Source of the DNA: Paenibacillus azoreducens
Lineage (GTDB): Bacteria; Bacillota; Bacilli; Paenibacillales; Paenibacillaceae
Reading direction: 5' to 3'
DNA length: 64,000 nt
Assembly: GCF_021654775.1 (NCBI RefSeq)
Contig: NZ_AP025343.1
Span: 4,989,501-5,053,500, forward strand
Positions 9,679-19,868 of the stretch are shown piece by piece. The notes under the pieces are model-generated. The model was not told where the DNA came from and ran no database searches. It was given only the letters and a program-made list of their open reading frames with translations. The stretch's first letter is position 1, and every line of letters begins with the position of its first letter. The position numbers were made by a program, and so were the translations under genes.

Positions 9679-11025
9679 TTAAACTTCCGTCTTTACCTCA
9701 GAAATGCCATATGCTTCAATAAATTCGGCAATACTCGCCAAAGAGCGGTTTGCAAGCGCCTCGTTTTTTTCTTTTTTGTTGCGAATTTTCTTTCCAAGCC
9801 CCGGCAGCAAACCGAAGTTCGCATTCATCGGCTGGAAATGCTCCGGATCCGCATGAGTGACATAATGTGCCATGCTTCCGATTGTACTCGTATCAGGCAG
9901 GATAACCAGTTCCTCTCCCTTGGCCTTTCTGGCGGCGTTGATGCCCGCTATAAGCCCGGAAGCGGCCGATTCAACATATCCTTCCACTCCTGTCATTTGA
10001 CCGGCAAAAAACAGGTTTTCATTTGTTTTGAGCTGATAGGTAGGTTTGAGCAGGCGCGGCGAATTGATAAACGTATTGCGATGCATGACTCCGTAACGCA
10101 CAAATTCCGCATTTTCAAGCCCAGGAATCATGGAAAATACCCGTTTCTGCTCGCCCCACTTCAAGTGGGTCTGGAAACCTACAAGATTGTACAGCGTACC
10201 GGCCGTGTTATCTTGACGGAGCTGTACTACCGCATAAGGAAGTGTCCCTGTATGGGGATTGACCAGCCCAACCGGTTTCATCGGGCCAAACAAGGCAGTC
10301 TGTTTGCCGCGTTTCATCATGACTTCGATCGGCATGCAGCCTTCAAAATAAATCTCTTTCTCGAATTCCTTGAGCTCCGCGACATCAGCCGTTACCAGCG
10401 CGTCATAAAACCTGTTGAACTCCTCTTCCGTCATCGGGCAATTGAGATAAGCGGCCTCGCCTTTATCATAACGGGAAGCCAAATATACCTTGCTCATGTC
10501 AATAGAGTCTTTTTCGACAATCGGAGCGGCAGCATCGTAAAAATAAAAATACTCTTCGCCCATCAGCTCTTTGATTTCTGCCGAAAGTGACGGCGAGGTC
10601 AAGGGACCTGTCGCGATAACGACGATCCCCTCTTCTGGTATATGCTGTATTTCCTCATTTACCACTTCAATCAGTGGATGATTATGCAAAATATCCGTAA
10701 TATCGCCGGAAAAACCGTCCCGGTCCACGGCCAAAGCCCCTCCGGCCGGAACAGCGTTTTTATCCGCCGATCTCAAAATAATGGAATTCAGCATCCGCAT
10801 CTCTTCTTTAAGCACGCCAACGGCGTTGGTTAAACCATTGGCTCTAAGCGAGTTGGTGCACACCAGCTCGGCAAACTTGTCCGTATGGTGGGCAGGGGTT
10901 TTTACCACGGGCCGCATTTCATATAGTTTCACCGGCACGCCGCGGCTTGCGATCTGCCAAGCAGCTTCGCTGCCTGCCAGACCTGCGCCGATGACGGTCA
11001 CCTGTTTTGTTTCAGTCAACTTCAT
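9679..11025 (-). CDS. trmFO: Methylenetetrahydrofolate-tRNA-(uracil-5-)-methyltransferase TrmFO
   Basis: A 448-residue flavoprotein with an N-terminal FAD-binding motif [15 protein letters not shown] and the conserved stretches [10 protein letters not shown] and [18 protein letters not shown]. It makes ribothymidine at position 54 of tRNAs using methylene-THF and FADH2. It lies 42 bp downstream of topA and 18 bp upstream of hslV in one transcription unit. Confidence 0.97.
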   Translation of the reverse strand: MKLTETKQVTVIGAGLAGSEAAWQIASRGVPVKLYEMRPVVKTPAHHTDKFAELVCTNSLRANGLTNAVGVLKEEMRMLNSIILRSADKNAVPAGGALAVDRDGFSGDITDILHNHPLIEVVNEEIQHIPEEGIVVIATGPLTSPSLSAEIKELMGEEYFYFYDAAAPIVEKDSIDMSKVYLASRYDKGEAAYLNCPMTEEEFNRFYDALVTADVAELKEFEKEIYFEGCMPIEVMMKRGKQTALFGPMKPVGLVNPHTGTLPYAVVQLRQDNTAGTLYNLVGFQTHLKWGEQKRVFSMIPGLENAEFVRYGVMHRNTFINSPRLLKPTYQLKTNENLFFAGQMTGVEGYVESAASGLIAGINAARKAKGEELVILPDTSTIGSMAHYVTHADPEHFQPMNANFGLLPGLGKKIRNKKEKNEALANRSLASIAEFIEAYGISEVKTEV

Positions 11026-11067
11026 TACCTCCTATGCTGCAAACGGACATGCTGTTATATAATTTCA

Positions 11068-13164
11068 TCATTCATCATTATCTTCATTCTCTTCGATTTC
11101 TTGGGTAAAGTCACAGGAAGTACATTGCAGCCTTGCCCCTTGTTTATTTCGCTTTTCAACCATCCATGAGCCGCATTTCGGACAAGGAACATCCGAAGGG
11201 CGGTCCCAGGATACGAAATCACATTCGGGATAGCGGTCGCATCCGTAAAAAATCCGCCCCTTCTTGCTCCGGCGTTCCACAACATGCCCTTCCTTACATT
11301 TGGGGCAGGTCACGCCGATATCCTTGACGATCGGCTTGGTATTCCGGCAATCCGGGAACCCGGAGCATGCCAGAAATTTGCCGAACCGTCCCAACTTGTA
11401 AACCATCGGTTTGCCGCATTTATCGCAAATCTCGTCGGAAACCTCGTCTTCGATCTCGATCTCTTTCATTTCCTCTTCAGCGACTTCCAAACGCTTTTCA
11501 AAGGATTGATAGAATTCTTTAAGAACCTTCACCCAATCTTCCGAACCCTCTTCCACATGGTCAAGGTCCTCTTCCATATGAGCGGTGAATTCGGCATCCA
11601 GAATCTCCGGGAAAAACTGCTCCATCTGTTCGATAACAAGTTCGCCCAGCTCAGTAGGTACGAATTTCTTGTCTTCGATCGCAACATAACCCCGTTTTTG
11701 GATCGTTTCCAGCGTCGGAGCATAGGTACTCGGGCGGCCGATGCCCAGTTCCTCCATCGTCCGCACCAGACGCGCTTCGGTATAGCGCGGAGGCGGCTGC
11801 GTAAAATGCTGCTTCGGATCGATTGCTTCCTTTTTCACTTTATCGCCCGGCGCAAGTTCTGGCAGAAACTTCTCTTCTTCCGTCGTGCCGTCGTCATTCC
11901 CTTCAACGTAAACTTTCATGAAGCCGGGAAAACGCACCTTGGAGCCCGAGGCGCGGAATACGGCGGTGCCGGCGGCAATATCAACCGACATCGTGTCGAG
12001 CAGCGCAGAAGCCATTTGGCTGGCTACAAAACGCTCCCAAATCAATTTATACAATCTGAACTGGTCGCGGCTCATAAACGATTTAACGGATTCCGGATCG
12101 CGAAGTGCCGACGTCGGCCGGATAGCTTCATGCGCATCCTGGGCATTAGCCGCTTTTTTCGAGTATTCACGTGGGGTTTCAGGTATAAAATCGCTGCCGT
12201 ATTTGCCCTGGATATACTCTTTGGCTTCTTCCTGAGCGGAAGCGGCAATCCTGGTGGAGTCAGTACGCATGTAAGTGATCAGACCAACCGTACCTTCTTT
12301 ACCCAGCTCAACGCCTTCATACAGCTGCTGGGCGACGGACATGGTTTTGGCTGCGCGGAAATTCAGCTTGCGGGCCGCTTCCTGCTGCAGGGAGCTCGTC
12401 GTAAACGGCGGCGACGGATGCCGCTGGCGTTCCTTCTCCTTGACCTCCGCCACCTTGAAGGTAGCTCCTTTAATCGCCTTCAGGACTTCGTTGACATCCT
12501 CTTCCTTCGAAAGCTCCTTCTTCTGCCCGTCAAGCTGATGGAACTTCGCTTCGAACACGGAGCTGCCCTTAACAAGCTTGGCAGTGATGGACCAGTATTC
12601 TTCAGGAACAAAAGCGTCAATTTCATTTTCGCGGTCAAGAATGATCTTGACGGCAACCGATTGAACGCGTCCGGCGGACAGACCTTTTTTTACTTTCTTC
12701 CATAATAATGGGCTGATCTTGTAGCCTACCAAACGGTCGAGGATCCGTCTCGCCTGTTGGGCGTTCACCAGATCCATGTTTATTTTTCGCGGTGTTTTGA
12801 ACGCATCCTTCACGGCCTGTTTCGTTATTTCGTTGAATACGACCCTGCAGCTTTCCTTGCCGTCCAGTTCAAGCGCATGTGCCAAATGCCAGGCAATCGC
12901 CTCTCCTTCGCGATCGGGGTCGGCTGCGAGATAAACCTTTTTAACCTTTTTGCTCGCATCTTTCAATTCTTTTAAAACAGAACCTTTTCCGCGGATCGTA
13001 ATGTATTTCGGATTGAACTCATTTTCTATTTCAACCCCGATTTGGCTTTTTGGCAAATCGCGAACATGGCCCATGGAAGCCTTTACGATAAATTTGCTGC
13101 CTAAATACTTGCCGATCGTTTTCGCCTTGGCGGGCGATTCCACGATCACCAGTGAATCAGCCAT
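11068..13164 (-). CDS. topA: DNA topoisomerase I
   Basis: A 698-residue type IA topoisomerase. A TOPRIM domain begins [18 protein letters not shown], the active-site tyrosine lies in [12 protein letters not shown], and three C4 zinc-finger repeats sit at the C-terminus ([24 protein letters not shown]). It relaxes negative supercoils. The ATG at 13164 follows GAGGAGGATGAACCG. It lies 50 bp downstream of dprA, the common Firmicutes pair. Confidence 0.97.
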   Translation of the reverse strand: MADSLVIVESPAKAKTIGKYLGSKFIVKASMGHVRDLPKSQIGVEIENEFNPKYITIRGKGSVLKELKDASKKVKKVYLAADPDREGEAIAWHLAHALELDGKESCRVVFNEITKQAVKDAFKTPRKINMDLVNAQQARRILDRLVGYKISPLLWKKVKKGLSAGRVQSVAVKIILDRENEIDAFVPEEYWSITAKLVKGSSVFEAKFHQLDGQKKELSKEEDVNEVLKAIKGATFKVAEVKEKERQRHPSPPFTTSSLQQEAARKLNFRAAKTMSVAQQLYEGVELGKEGTVGLITYMRTDSTRIAASAQEEAKEYIQGKYGSDFIPETPREYSKKAANAQDAHEAIRPTSALRDPESVKSFMSRDQFRLYKLIWERFVASQMASALLDTMSVDIAAGTAVFRASGSKVRFPGFMKVYVEGNDDGTTEEEKFLPELAPGDKVKKEAIDPKQHFTQPPPRYTEARLVRTMEELGIGRPSTYAPTLETIQKRGYVAIEDKKFVPTELGELVIEQMEQFFPEILDAEFTAHMEEDLDHVEEGSEDWVKVLKEFYQSFEKRLEVAEEEMKEIEIEDEVSDEICDKCGKPMVYKLGRFGKFLACSGFPDCRNTKPIVKDIGVTCPKCKEGHVVERRSKKGRIFYGCDRYPECDFVSWDRPSDVPCPKCGSWMVEKRNKQGARLQCTSCDFTQEIEENEDNDE

Positions 13165-13214
13165 CGGTTCATCCTCCTCTCCATCAGTCACAAATCTTTC
13201 ATTCATTAATCAAT

Positions 13215-14330
13215 TTATATCCTATATATAGCACCAGGTAATTGGGTAATCTGCTTTTTTATGATTAAAGATATCAGAACTGAATGCAAATGTCCAAAGT
13301 CCCACTGGCTTCTCTCCAGCAGCTCGTCAAGCGTGAACGGTCCCTGCTCCAGTATATGGTATAGTCGCAGCTCATCTGTTGTCAAATGACCTTCTCCGCT
13401 CGTTGAGGTTTCTTTTACCTGACGTTCCCTATTGTATGTATTCTCAGCCCCGTTTGGCAACCATGAATCATATTCCTCCAAAATATCCGCGGCGCTGCAC
13501 GCCATTTTCGCCCCCTGACGGATTAAATTAAGCGCCCCCCGGCTTTTGGGCGAAGTCACCGGACCCGGCACCGCAAATACATCCCTTCCCGCATCCAGCG
13601 CCGCATCGGCGGTAATCAGCGATCCGCTGCGTTCATCGGCTTCTACCACCACCGTTCCTAGAGTCAAACCCGCAATGATGCGGTTGCGCTGCGGAAACAA
13701 ACCCGGATGCGGTTTCGTACCCGGAGGATACTCCGTAACAATCAAACCGTTTTCCGCCATTCTCGCAAACAAAGCCCTGTTCTCGGGAGGATATACGACA
13801 TCCATGCCCGTAGCCATCACTGCAATCGTCCCACCTCCGCATAATAACGCAGCTTCGTGGCAAATGCTGTCGATTCCTCTGGCTAATCCGCTTACGACTA
13901 TCATTCCCCCGGCACAAAGCCCTTGTGCCAGTTCTCCCCCCATCTTGCGCCCGTAGGAGGTTGGGACTCTGGTCCCGACCATGGCTACTGCAGGCTCATG
14001 AAGCAATTCTGTTCTCCCTCTTGTATACAAAACCGGGGGAGGGTCGGGGCTCTCTTTAAGCAGCACGGGATATCCGCTGTCCAATATCGTAATCATGCCA
14101 ATTTGCGTATCCCGCTTCCTCTCTTCTTGTTTTTGCCGAATTTCAGGCTTGTTAATCTCTTTTGCCAGCCGTTCCGACAATTCGACAGAAAAACCTTTAT
14201 TCTCCCAATCTTTGCGTTCGAACTCAAGAAGCTCCTCTGTCAGCAGCCCTTCTCTCATGAGGCGGGCGATATTTCTTCTGCCAATCCCCTTGACTTCATG
14301 CAAAGCGATAAGCAGCCACCGAATATCCAT
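13215..14330 (-). CDS. dprA: DNA processing protein DprA (Smf)
   Basis: About 371 residues: an N-terminal helix-hairpin-helix-like region (HEVKGIGRRNIARLM), a Rossmann core with MVGTRVPTSYGRKMG and VSGLARGIDSICHEAAL, and a C-terminal winged-helix-like domain (LSTDELRLYHILEQGPFTLD-type). It protects incoming single strands and loads RecA in transformation. This makes it a functional neighbour of comM, further along, which is disrupted. The ATG at 14330 is eight bases after AAGGAG. Confidence 0.95.
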   Translation of the reverse strand: MDIRWLLIALHEVKGIGRRNIARLMREGLLTEELLEFERKDWENKGFSVELSERLAKEINKPEIRQKQEERKRDTQIGMITILDSGYPVLLKESPDPPPVLYTRGRTELLHEPAVAMVGTRVPTSYGRKMGGELAQGLCAGGMIVVSGLARGIDSICHEAALLCGGGTIAVMATGMDVVYPPENRALFARMAENGLIVTEYPPGTKPHPGLFPQRNRIIAGLTLGTVVVEADERSGSLITADAALDAGRDVFAVPGPVTSPKSRGALNLIRQGAKMACSAADILEEYDSWLPNGAENTYNRERQVKETSTSGEGHLTTDELRLYHILEQGPFTLDELLERSQWDFGHLHSVLISLIIKKQITQLPGAIYRI

Positions 14331-14363
14331 TAAACTCACTCCTTAAACCATTTTGAAAACACC

Positions 14364-14412
14364 AAAAAAAGCAACCTTTTATTCCCTCAAAGAGGAAATA
14401 AAAGGTTGCTTA
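14364..14412 (-). terminator. Rho-independent terminator after sucD
   Basis: On the minus strand AAGCAACCTTTTATT pairs with AATAAAAGGTTGCTT around a short loop, followed by a T run. It starts about 30 bp after the sucD stop and separates sucCD from dprA. Confidence 0.88.
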
Positions 14413-14442
14413 CCTTTGAAGCTATAATAACCCGAAACCGGA

Positions 14443-15372
14443 TTAATGTGTCAAGCATTTATCCAGGATGCCGCGTTCTTCCAGAACGCTGACAAGCGTG
14501 GAGCCCATTTCGGAAGGCGTTGGAGCGACTTTGATGCCGCACTCTTCCATTTTGGAGATTTTCTCTTTGGCTGTACCTTTGCCGCCGGAAATAATGGCAC
14601 CTGCGTGGCCCATACGTTTTCCCGGAGGAGCGGTTACGCCGCCGATAAAGCCCACAACCGGTTTGGTCATGTTGTCACGGATCCATTCAGCCGCTTCTTC
14701 TTCGGCCGTGCCGCCGATTTCGCCGATCATAATAACTGCATAAGTATTCGGATCTTCGTTAAAGCGTTTGAGTACATCGATAAATTCCGTGCCTTTTACA
14801 GGGTCGCCGCCGATGCCGACTGCCGTGGATTGACCGATGCCGCGTGTCGTCAGCTGATGAACGGCTTCATAAGTAAGCGTTCCGCTGCGCGATACGACGC
14901 CGACATGTCCCGGAGTATGAATATATCCAGGCATGATGCCGATTTTGCATTCGCCCGGCGTGATGACGCCCGGACAGTTTGGTCCGATCAATACGGTTTT
15001 TTTGCCTTCCATATAACGAGCAACTTTCACCATATCAAGCACAGGGATACCTTCGGTAATACAAATGACAAGCTCCATTTCGGCTTCCACAGCCTCCATG
15101 ATCGAATCGGCCGCAAATGCAGGCGGTACGTAAATGACGCTTGCTGTAGCGCCAGTAGCTTTTTTCGCTTCAACCACCGTGTTGAACACGGGCAAACTTG
15201 CGGTGCTGCCGTTTTCAAGCTCGATATCGACGGTTGTGCCGCCTTTGCCTGGGGAAGTTCCCCCTACCATTTGGGTTCCGTAATCAAGTGCGCCTTTTGC
15301 ATGGAAAAGGGCGGTTTTCCCGGTGATGCCCTGGGTAATCACTTTTGTATTTTTATCCACCAAAATACTCAC
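14443..15372 (-). CDS. sucD: Succinyl-CoA synthetase subunit alpha
   Basis: A 309-residue alpha subunit. A CoA-binding Rossmann domain opens with [22 protein letters not shown] sequence, [17 protein letters not shown] is diagnostic, and the phosphorylated histidine lies in [11 protein letters not shown] near the C-terminus. With SucC it converts succinyl-CoA to succinate with nucleotide triphosphate formation. It is separated from sucC by 335 bp holding a repeat element, which is unusual for this operon. The start is GTG. Confidence 0.97.
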   Translation of the reverse strand: MSILVDKNTKVITQGITGKTALFHAKGALDYGTQMVGGTSPGKGGTTVDIELENGSTASLPVFNTVVEAKKATGATASVIYVPPAFAADSIMEAVEAEMELVICITEGIPVLDMVKVARYMEGKKTVLIGPNCPGVITPGECKIGIMPGYIHTPGHVGVVSRSGTLTYEAVHQLTTRGIGQSTAVGIGGDPVKGTEFIDVLKRFNEDPNTYAVIMIGEIGGTAEEEAAEWIRDNMTKPVVGFIGGVTAPPGKRMGHAGAIISGGKGTAKEKISKMEECGIKVAPTPSEMGSTLVSVLEERGILDKCLTH

Positions 15373-15407
15373 GATTCATTCACATCCCCTGTTCTTTTTA
15401 AAGTGCA

Positions 15408-15692
15408 TGTTCAAAAAGGTCGGTTTTCAGCACCGAGAAGATTGAAAGAAGATAGGGACTTCAGGAGCGGAGCGTACGTTTGGGTACGTGAGCACCGGAA
15501 GGCCCGGCTGAATTCAAGATTCGATGCCGCATCCGCTTCCTGATTCACTCGTGTTAGATATAGAATTTATTCGTTATCAGCGAATGCTGATGAAATTCTA
15601 TATCGCAAGAAAAACTTCCGCTAAACGCGGTCTGTCTTCTTCGAGAGTACGTCAATAGACGTTTTTCTTATCAAAAGCGGACTTTTTGAACA
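15408..15692. repeat. MITE-like non-coding element between sucC and sucD
   Basis: A 285-bp block has imperfect terminal inverted repeats of 20 bp: TGTTCAAAAAGGTCGGTTTT at 15408-15427, and at 15673-15692 the complement of TGTTCAAAAAGTCCGCTTTT. Inside, 15557-15604 forms a hairpin with GATATAGAATTT and its exact complement around a second stem ATCAGC/GCTGAT. No credible coding region lies in it. It resembles interspersed non-autonomous elements known from Bacillales, but I cannot show further copies from this window. Confidence 0.65.
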
Positions 15693-15707
15693 ACCTCTTA
15701 AAGGTTC

Positions 15708-16868
15708 CTATTTTACGAGCGAGACGATTTTTTGCGCACCATCAGCCATGGAATCGGCAGGAACGATGTTCAAGCCGGAATCGGACAGAATTTTCTTGCC
15801 CAGATCCACATTGGTTCCTTCCAGGCGCACAACCAGCGGCCGCGTCAGTCCAAGCTGCTTCGCAGCTTCGACAACACCTTCGGCAATGACGTCGCAACGC
15901 ATGATTCCGCCAAAGATATTGACGAAAATGCCTTTTACCTGCTCGTCGGAAAGGATGATCTTGAATGCTTCCGTGACTTTCTCGGTCGTTGCGCCGCCCC
16001 CAACATCCAGGAAGTTGGCAGGGTCGCCGCCGTAATATTTGATAATGTCCATCGTTGCCATGGCCAGGCCTGCGCCATTTACCATGCAGCCGATATTTCC
16101 GTCGAGAGCGATGTAGCTCAAGTCATATTTGGATGCTTCGATTTCTTTTTCATTTTCTTCGTCCAGGTCACGGAGTTCCTGAATATCCTTGTGGCGGAAC
16201 AACGCGTTGGAGTCGAAGTTCAACTTGGCATCCAGCGCCATCACGTTGCCGTCACCTGTTACGACCAGAGGATTAATCTCGGCGATCGAACAATCTTTGT
16301 CCACGAATGCTGTATAAAGGGCCATCATAAATTGAACAGCCTTATTTACCAGTTCTTTAGGAATGTTGATGGCATAAGCAAGACGACGAGCCTGGAAAAC
16401 CTGCAGTCCTACGGCCGGATCAACCACTTCTTTGAAAATCTTCTCAGGAGTTGCCGTAGCCACTTCCTCGATTTCGGTACCGCCTTCTTCCGAGCCCATC
16501 ATGACGACACGGCCGGTTGCGCGGTCAACAACGACTCCCACATAATATTCTTTGCGGATATCGCAGCCTTCTTCGATCAGGAGGCGTTTCACTTCCTTGC
16601 CTTCCGGACCGGTTTGATGCGTAACAAGCACTTTACCGAGAATTTCTTCGGCATATGCGCGGACTTCATCAAGATTTTTGGCTACCTTGACGCCGCCGGC
16701 TTTGCCGCGTCCACCCGCATGGATTTGCGCCTTAACAACCGTAACCTGACTGCCCAGCGATTTTGCCGCTTCGACAGCTTCTTCCACAGTATAAGCAACC
16801 TTTCCGTTCGGAACGGCAACTCCGTACTGCTTCAATACTTGTTTTCCTTGATATTCATGGATATTCAT
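15708..16868 (-). CDS. sucC: Succinyl-CoA synthetase subunit beta (ADP-forming)
   Basis: A 386-residue beta subunit with an N-terminal ATP-grasp domain ([33 protein letters not shown]) and a C-terminal ligase domain ([19 protein letters not shown]). It supplies the nucleotide-binding half of the enzyme. The ATG follows AGGAGGATTCCGTAA. It is the first gene of sucCD and has a candidate promoter with a cre-like site upstream. Confidence 0.97.
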   Translation of the reverse strand: MNIHEYQGKQVLKQYGVAVPNGKVAYTVEEAVEAAKSLGSQVTVVKAQIHAGGRGKAGGVKVAKNLDEVRAYAEEILGKVLVTHQTGPEGKEVKRLLIEEGCDIRKEYYVGVVVDRATGRVVMMGSEEGGTEIEEVATATPEKIFKEVVDPAVGLQVFQARRLAYAINIPKELVNKAVQFMMALYTAFVDKDCSIAEINPLVVTGDGNVMALDAKLNFDSNALFRHKDIQELRDLDEENEKEIEASKYDLSYIALDGNIGCMVNGAGLAMATMDIIKYYGGDPANFLDVGGGATTEKVTEAFKIILSDEQVKGIFVNIFGGIMRCDVIAEGVVEAAKQLGLTRPLVVRLEGTNVDLGKKILSDSGLNIVPADSMADGAQKIVSLVK

Positions 16869-16943
16869 TTACGGAATCCTCCTATCAACATGACTGCTAC
16901 AAGGCGGGCTATCATCTTTTGGAAAATAATATAAACCCAAGCT

Positions 16944-16972
16944 ATTGTATCATGTTTTTAAAACGCTTACCT
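16944..16972 (-). promoter_or_regulatory. sucC promoter region with cre-like site
   Basis: On the minus strand a -10-like TACAAT (16944-16949) is preceded by AGGTAAGCGTTTTAAA (16957-16972), which matches the CcpA cre consensus at about 14 of 16 positions. Catabolite control of this TCA-cycle step would fit. The rest of 16869-17061 shows no gene. Confidence 0.45.
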
Positions 16973-17061
16973 TAATAAACTGAGTGCTCATCGACAGCTT
17001 TTTGATATCGATATAATCCGTTTAAGAGAATGTTTGGAAATTTTTTACATCTAATTTGGGA

Positions 17062-17535
17062 TCAGCCGGATTTCCCGTCCCTTTGCATATTCACTTCATG
17101 TACCCGATCCAACAGCTTCTTGAACTCTGCTAATAGCCGGTTAAATTCGCCACCACTCATGCAAATTTCATTTGCCATCGCTTCCGGAACGATCGTGGCC
17201 CGATCTCTTAGTTTCACGCCTTCTTCAGTCAGGGTAATAATGACCTTCCGTTCATCTTCGGTGGAGCGTTCCCGGTTGATGAGGCCTGCGGCCTGCAGCC
17301 TTTTAAGCAGCGGAGTTAGCGTCCCCGAATCCAAAAAAAGCGCCTCGCCAAGCTCCTTTACGGTACATTGTCCCTGCTCCCACAGCACCATCAAAACCAG
17401 ATATTGCGAATACGTCACACCCAATTTATCCAGATACGGCTGGTAAAATTTTGTGATTTCGCGCGAGCAAGCATAAACGGCAAAACATAATTGATTCTCC
17501 AGTTGAAGCTGGGGAATGATCTCTTTGGAATTCAT
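17062..17535 (-). CDS. MarR/OhrR-family organic peroxide regulator
   Basis: A 157-residue MarR-type winged helix protein. The N-terminal QLCFAVYACSREI carries the cysteine equivalent to the peroxide-sensing Cys of 1-Cys OhrR, and the wing region reads RSTEDERKVIITLTEEG. It would repress until oxidised by organic hydroperoxides. A matching operator lies 78 bp upstream. Its usual partner ohr is not visible. The ATG at 17535 is preferred over an upstream TTG. Confidence 0.85.
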   Translation of the reverse strand: MNSKEIIPQLQLENQLCFAVYACSREITKFYQPYLDKLGVTYSQYLVLMVLWEQGQCTVKELGEALFLDSGTLTPLLKRLQAAGLINRERSTEDERKVIITLTEEGVKLRDRATIVPEAMANEICMSGGEFNRLLAEFKKLLDRVHEVNMQRDGKSG

Positions 17536-17613
17536 GCTGCTTCCATCACCTGCCTTCAATTGCTAATATTATCACATGCAGCGAAAAATATTAACATATT
17601 CAATCTTTATGTT

Positions 17614-17629
17614 TACAATTAAATTGTTT
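17614..17629. promoter_or_regulatory. OhrR-type operator
   Basis: TACAATTAAATTGTTT contains the perfect dyad ACAATT-A-AATTGT, matching the known Bacillus OhrR operator pattern TACAATT-AATTGTA. It lies upstream of the regulator gene and suggests autoregulation. Confidence 0.65.
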
Positions 17630-17739
17630 GTTATTTATTTTGTGCGCAATTTTTCTATGTTTTATGAACCTGAAAGTTCTATGGGCGATAGCAAAGACCG
17701 AGGAGCCTTGGGGTGCATAACTGAGTGACTGCATGTTGC

Positions 17740-18130
17740 TATCAGAGCGTAGTATGGCGTTGCATGACAGGGGACAGCCGTTTGCTGGCACCAGTGCGCG
17801 GGGCGTGGCACTGCATGATGGAGGTCAATCGCTTGCACAGCTTCGTTTGTAAATCTAACGAAATGCGGGCTGTTATGGCGCACGGGCTTTTAAAGGGGCG
17901 CGGTGTCACTGCGGTTTGTGAGTTTTATCGAGGGGCGGAGTCGCTTTGGCGTGCGAGTTTTATCGAGGGCCAGCGTCGCTGTGGCGTGCGAGTTTTTAAC
18001 GAAACTGGATATCGCTATTTGCAACAAAAAAGACATTTGAAAATTCTTACGAAACTAGGTATCGCTATTGAGGCAAATAAGTGCCCTTATGACTGTTTTT
18101 ATCCCCAATAACGATATGTAGTTTCGTCCC
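17740..18130. repeat. Intergenic repeat cluster
   Basis: This gene-free stretch holds several repeat types. There are about three copies of a 35-bp direct repeat with the core GCGAGTTTTATCGAGGG (17915-17998). Two direct copies of ACGAAACTANGTATCGCTAT follow (near 17999 and 18049), and an inverted third copy at 18106-18126. Copies two and three pair into a long stem-loop (18049-18126). A short TTCGTT/AACGAA inverted repeat lies near 17843-17863. The reading frames across it have no coding character. Confidence 0.6.
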
Positions 18131-18152
18131 TCGTATTTAAGGTGTTGTCTCA

Positions 18153-18526
18153 CGAATACTCACTTATTCGCAGGATTTCGCCGCCTTATAAAAACAGAAC
18201 GAGAGCCGGAATGAGGAGTAGACACCGCTTTTTTCAACAAACGAGCGTGCAGGAACAGAAGCTACGCTTATGCGCACTTCGTGGGTGTTGGTATACCGCA
18301 CGCTCCACTTGGCCCTTGGAGGTTCACCCTCCCATGTCTCAACGGATCATTGTCCTTCCATTCCTTCGTCATACCTGTCCAAGGCGTGGAGACCGATGGC
18401 GTTTAGATGACGGGTCTATGCCCTTGCGAAACTACCACTCGGTTCTCTGTGCATATTAGAAATCCTGCGAATGAGTCAATATTCGTAAGACGACGGGGCA
18501 ACTGCCACGGGATCGATGGATCAGGG
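18153..18526 (-). ncRNA. Candidate bridge-RNA region of the IS110 element
   Basis: The 370 bp downstream of the transposase stop contain no gene but clear secondary structure. An outer inverted repeat has 27-bp arms near 18153-18179 and 18463-18489 (about 23 matches). Inside, a stem GAGCGTGC/GCACGCTC (18243-18250 with 18298-18305) lies next to a hairpin GGAGG/CCTCC (18318-18332). IS1111-type members of the family encode their bridge RNA in the 3' non-coding end. Assignment here is inference. Confidence 0.35.
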
Positions 18527-19804
18527 TTAGGCGACCTGCTCCACACCGATCTCGGAGCGATACGTCTCTCCACGCTGGATCATCCCGATGACGATCCGGG
18601 CCAGCTTGCCGATTAATTTGAATAACGATGCCATCTTCTTCATGCCCTTGTTCAAGTTGTGTTCATGCCACCGTTTGAAGTCCGGGTTTTCACGCACCAA
18701 GGTGAGTATAGCCAAAAAGAAATATTTGCGCAGCGCACTGTCTCCGCGTTTGGAGAGCTTGATCTGGCCTTTGTACTTGCCGGAAGTTCGCTCAGCCAGA
18801 TTGAGCCCGGCGCGGCGCAAGAGCTGCCGCCCATGGGCATAGCGACCAAGATCGCCGGTGAATCTCAGCAAGGCTGCGATCGTGGTCGGGCCCATCCCGG
18901 GGATGCTCTGCAACTGTTTGGCCATGGGGATCTTCCCCAGCAGCGCTTCGACTTCTTCCTTCATCTCTTGCAGGTGGCTTGTAATCTGGTCGTACGCCGT
19001 CAGCAGGCGCTGCAGATCTCGCCTTGCCTGCTCCAATCCCTCGGTACGGCCAATGCTGCGTTTGGCCGCCTGGATGAGTTGGACCGCCTTCGCTTTCCCG
19101 GTAACTCCACCCGGGCGTCTCATGCCTTGTTCGTGCCAGCGCTGGATGACTTCATCGGCGTTCAGGTCCTGCACCTCGCACGGTAAAGGAAAAGCCCGCA
19201 GGGAAGCCAGCGAGCGCTCGGCCTTCCAGTCTTTAAAAACAAGCTGGAACTCCGGAAAGTACATGTCGATCCAGCGGACGATGCGATTACCCAAACTGAT
19301 AGCATATTTCACCCAGAATTCCCGATCGCTCATCAGCGTCTTGAGTTGCTCCAATTGGCCTGCTTGCGGGGTAAACTCGGTATAGAAGCCGCGGCTGACC
19401 GCATCAGCAATGGTTAGGGCATCCTTGGCATCGTTTTTGGACGGGCTATTGTCACGGTTCTCCTTGTTGCGATGCGTCACGACTGGGTTCACCAGGACGA
19501 CCTCGATTCCTTGTTTCCGCAGCCAATGGGCTAGATTAAACCAGTAATGTCCGGTCGGCTCGAGGCCGACGATAACCGATGTCAATCCCTGTTTCTTCTG
19601 TACTTCTTGGGTAAAGCGCATCAGCCTCTCAAAGCCTTCGAGCGTATTGGCAAAGGTCAGGTGCCGCCGCGTGAGTACGATACCGCGGAAGTTGGTCACT
19701 TGAGCGACGTGCTTCTCTTTAGCGATGTCGATCCCCACGATAGCGTGCTGGGTGGTAATTCGTTCAATCCGTTGATTTGTAACTTCAATTCGAGTAAACT
19801 TCAT
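18527..19804 (-). CDS. IS110-family transposase (DEDD recombinase)
   Basis: A 425-residue protein with both family domains. The N-terminal RuvC-like DEDD domain has D in VGIDIAKEKH, E in GLEPTGHYW and two D in KNDAKDALTIAD. The C-terminal Tnp_2 (transposase 20) domain has IPGMGPTTIAALL and the serine-bearing LAERTSGKYKGQ. It appears intact. Such enzymes act with a structured RNA to join donor and target DNA. The ribosome-binding site is inside a hairpin (next entry). Confidence 0.93.
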   Translation of the reverse strand: MKFTRIEVTNQRIERITTQHAIVGIDIAKEKHVAQVTNFRGIVLTRRHLTFANTLEGFERLMRFTQEVQKKQGLTSVIVGLEPTGHYWFNLAHWLRKQGIEVVLVNPVVTHRNKENRDNSPSKNDAKDALTIADAVSRGFYTEFTPQAGQLEQLKTLMSDREFWVKYAISLGNRIVRWIDMYFPEFQLVFKDWKAERSLASLRAFPLPCEVQDLNADEVIQRWHEQGMRRPGGVTGKAKAVQLIQAAKRSIGRTEGLEQARRDLQRLLTAYDQITSHLQEMKEEVEALLGKIPMAKQLQSIPGMGPTTIAALLRFTGDLGRYAHGRQLLRRAGLNLAERTSGKYKGQIKLSKRGDSALRKYFFLAILTLVRENPDFKRWHEHNLNKGMKKMASLFKLIGKLARIVIGMIQRGETYRSEIGVEQVA

Positions 19805-19809
19805 AGTAG

Positions 19810-19868
19810 GCGCCTCCTGATAGGTTTTTAGGGCATTTGACCCGTGACACCCCTATCATACGAGGCGC
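19810..19868 (-). promoter_or_regulatory. Leader hairpin masking the transposase ribosome-binding site
   Basis: The arms 19810-19824 and 19852-19868 pair (GCGCCTC..TGATAGG with CCTATCA.GAGGCGC on the minus strand). The downstream arm includes the AGGAGG of the transposase. Folding would limit translation, as is common for insertion sequences. Confidence 0.6.

Noticed and set aside
11284..12705. 473-codon plus-strand reading frame over topA
   Set aside because: Antisense shadow of topA, open only because of its codon bias.
14446..15543. 365-codon plus-strand reading frame over sucD
   Set aside because: Antisense shadow of sucD that runs on into the repeat element; composition is His/Cys/Phe-rich and not protein-like.
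17725..18111. 128-codon plus-strand reading frame in the repeat cluster
   Set aside because: Its apparent protein repeats are the DNA repeats read through; no start signal and no family pattern.
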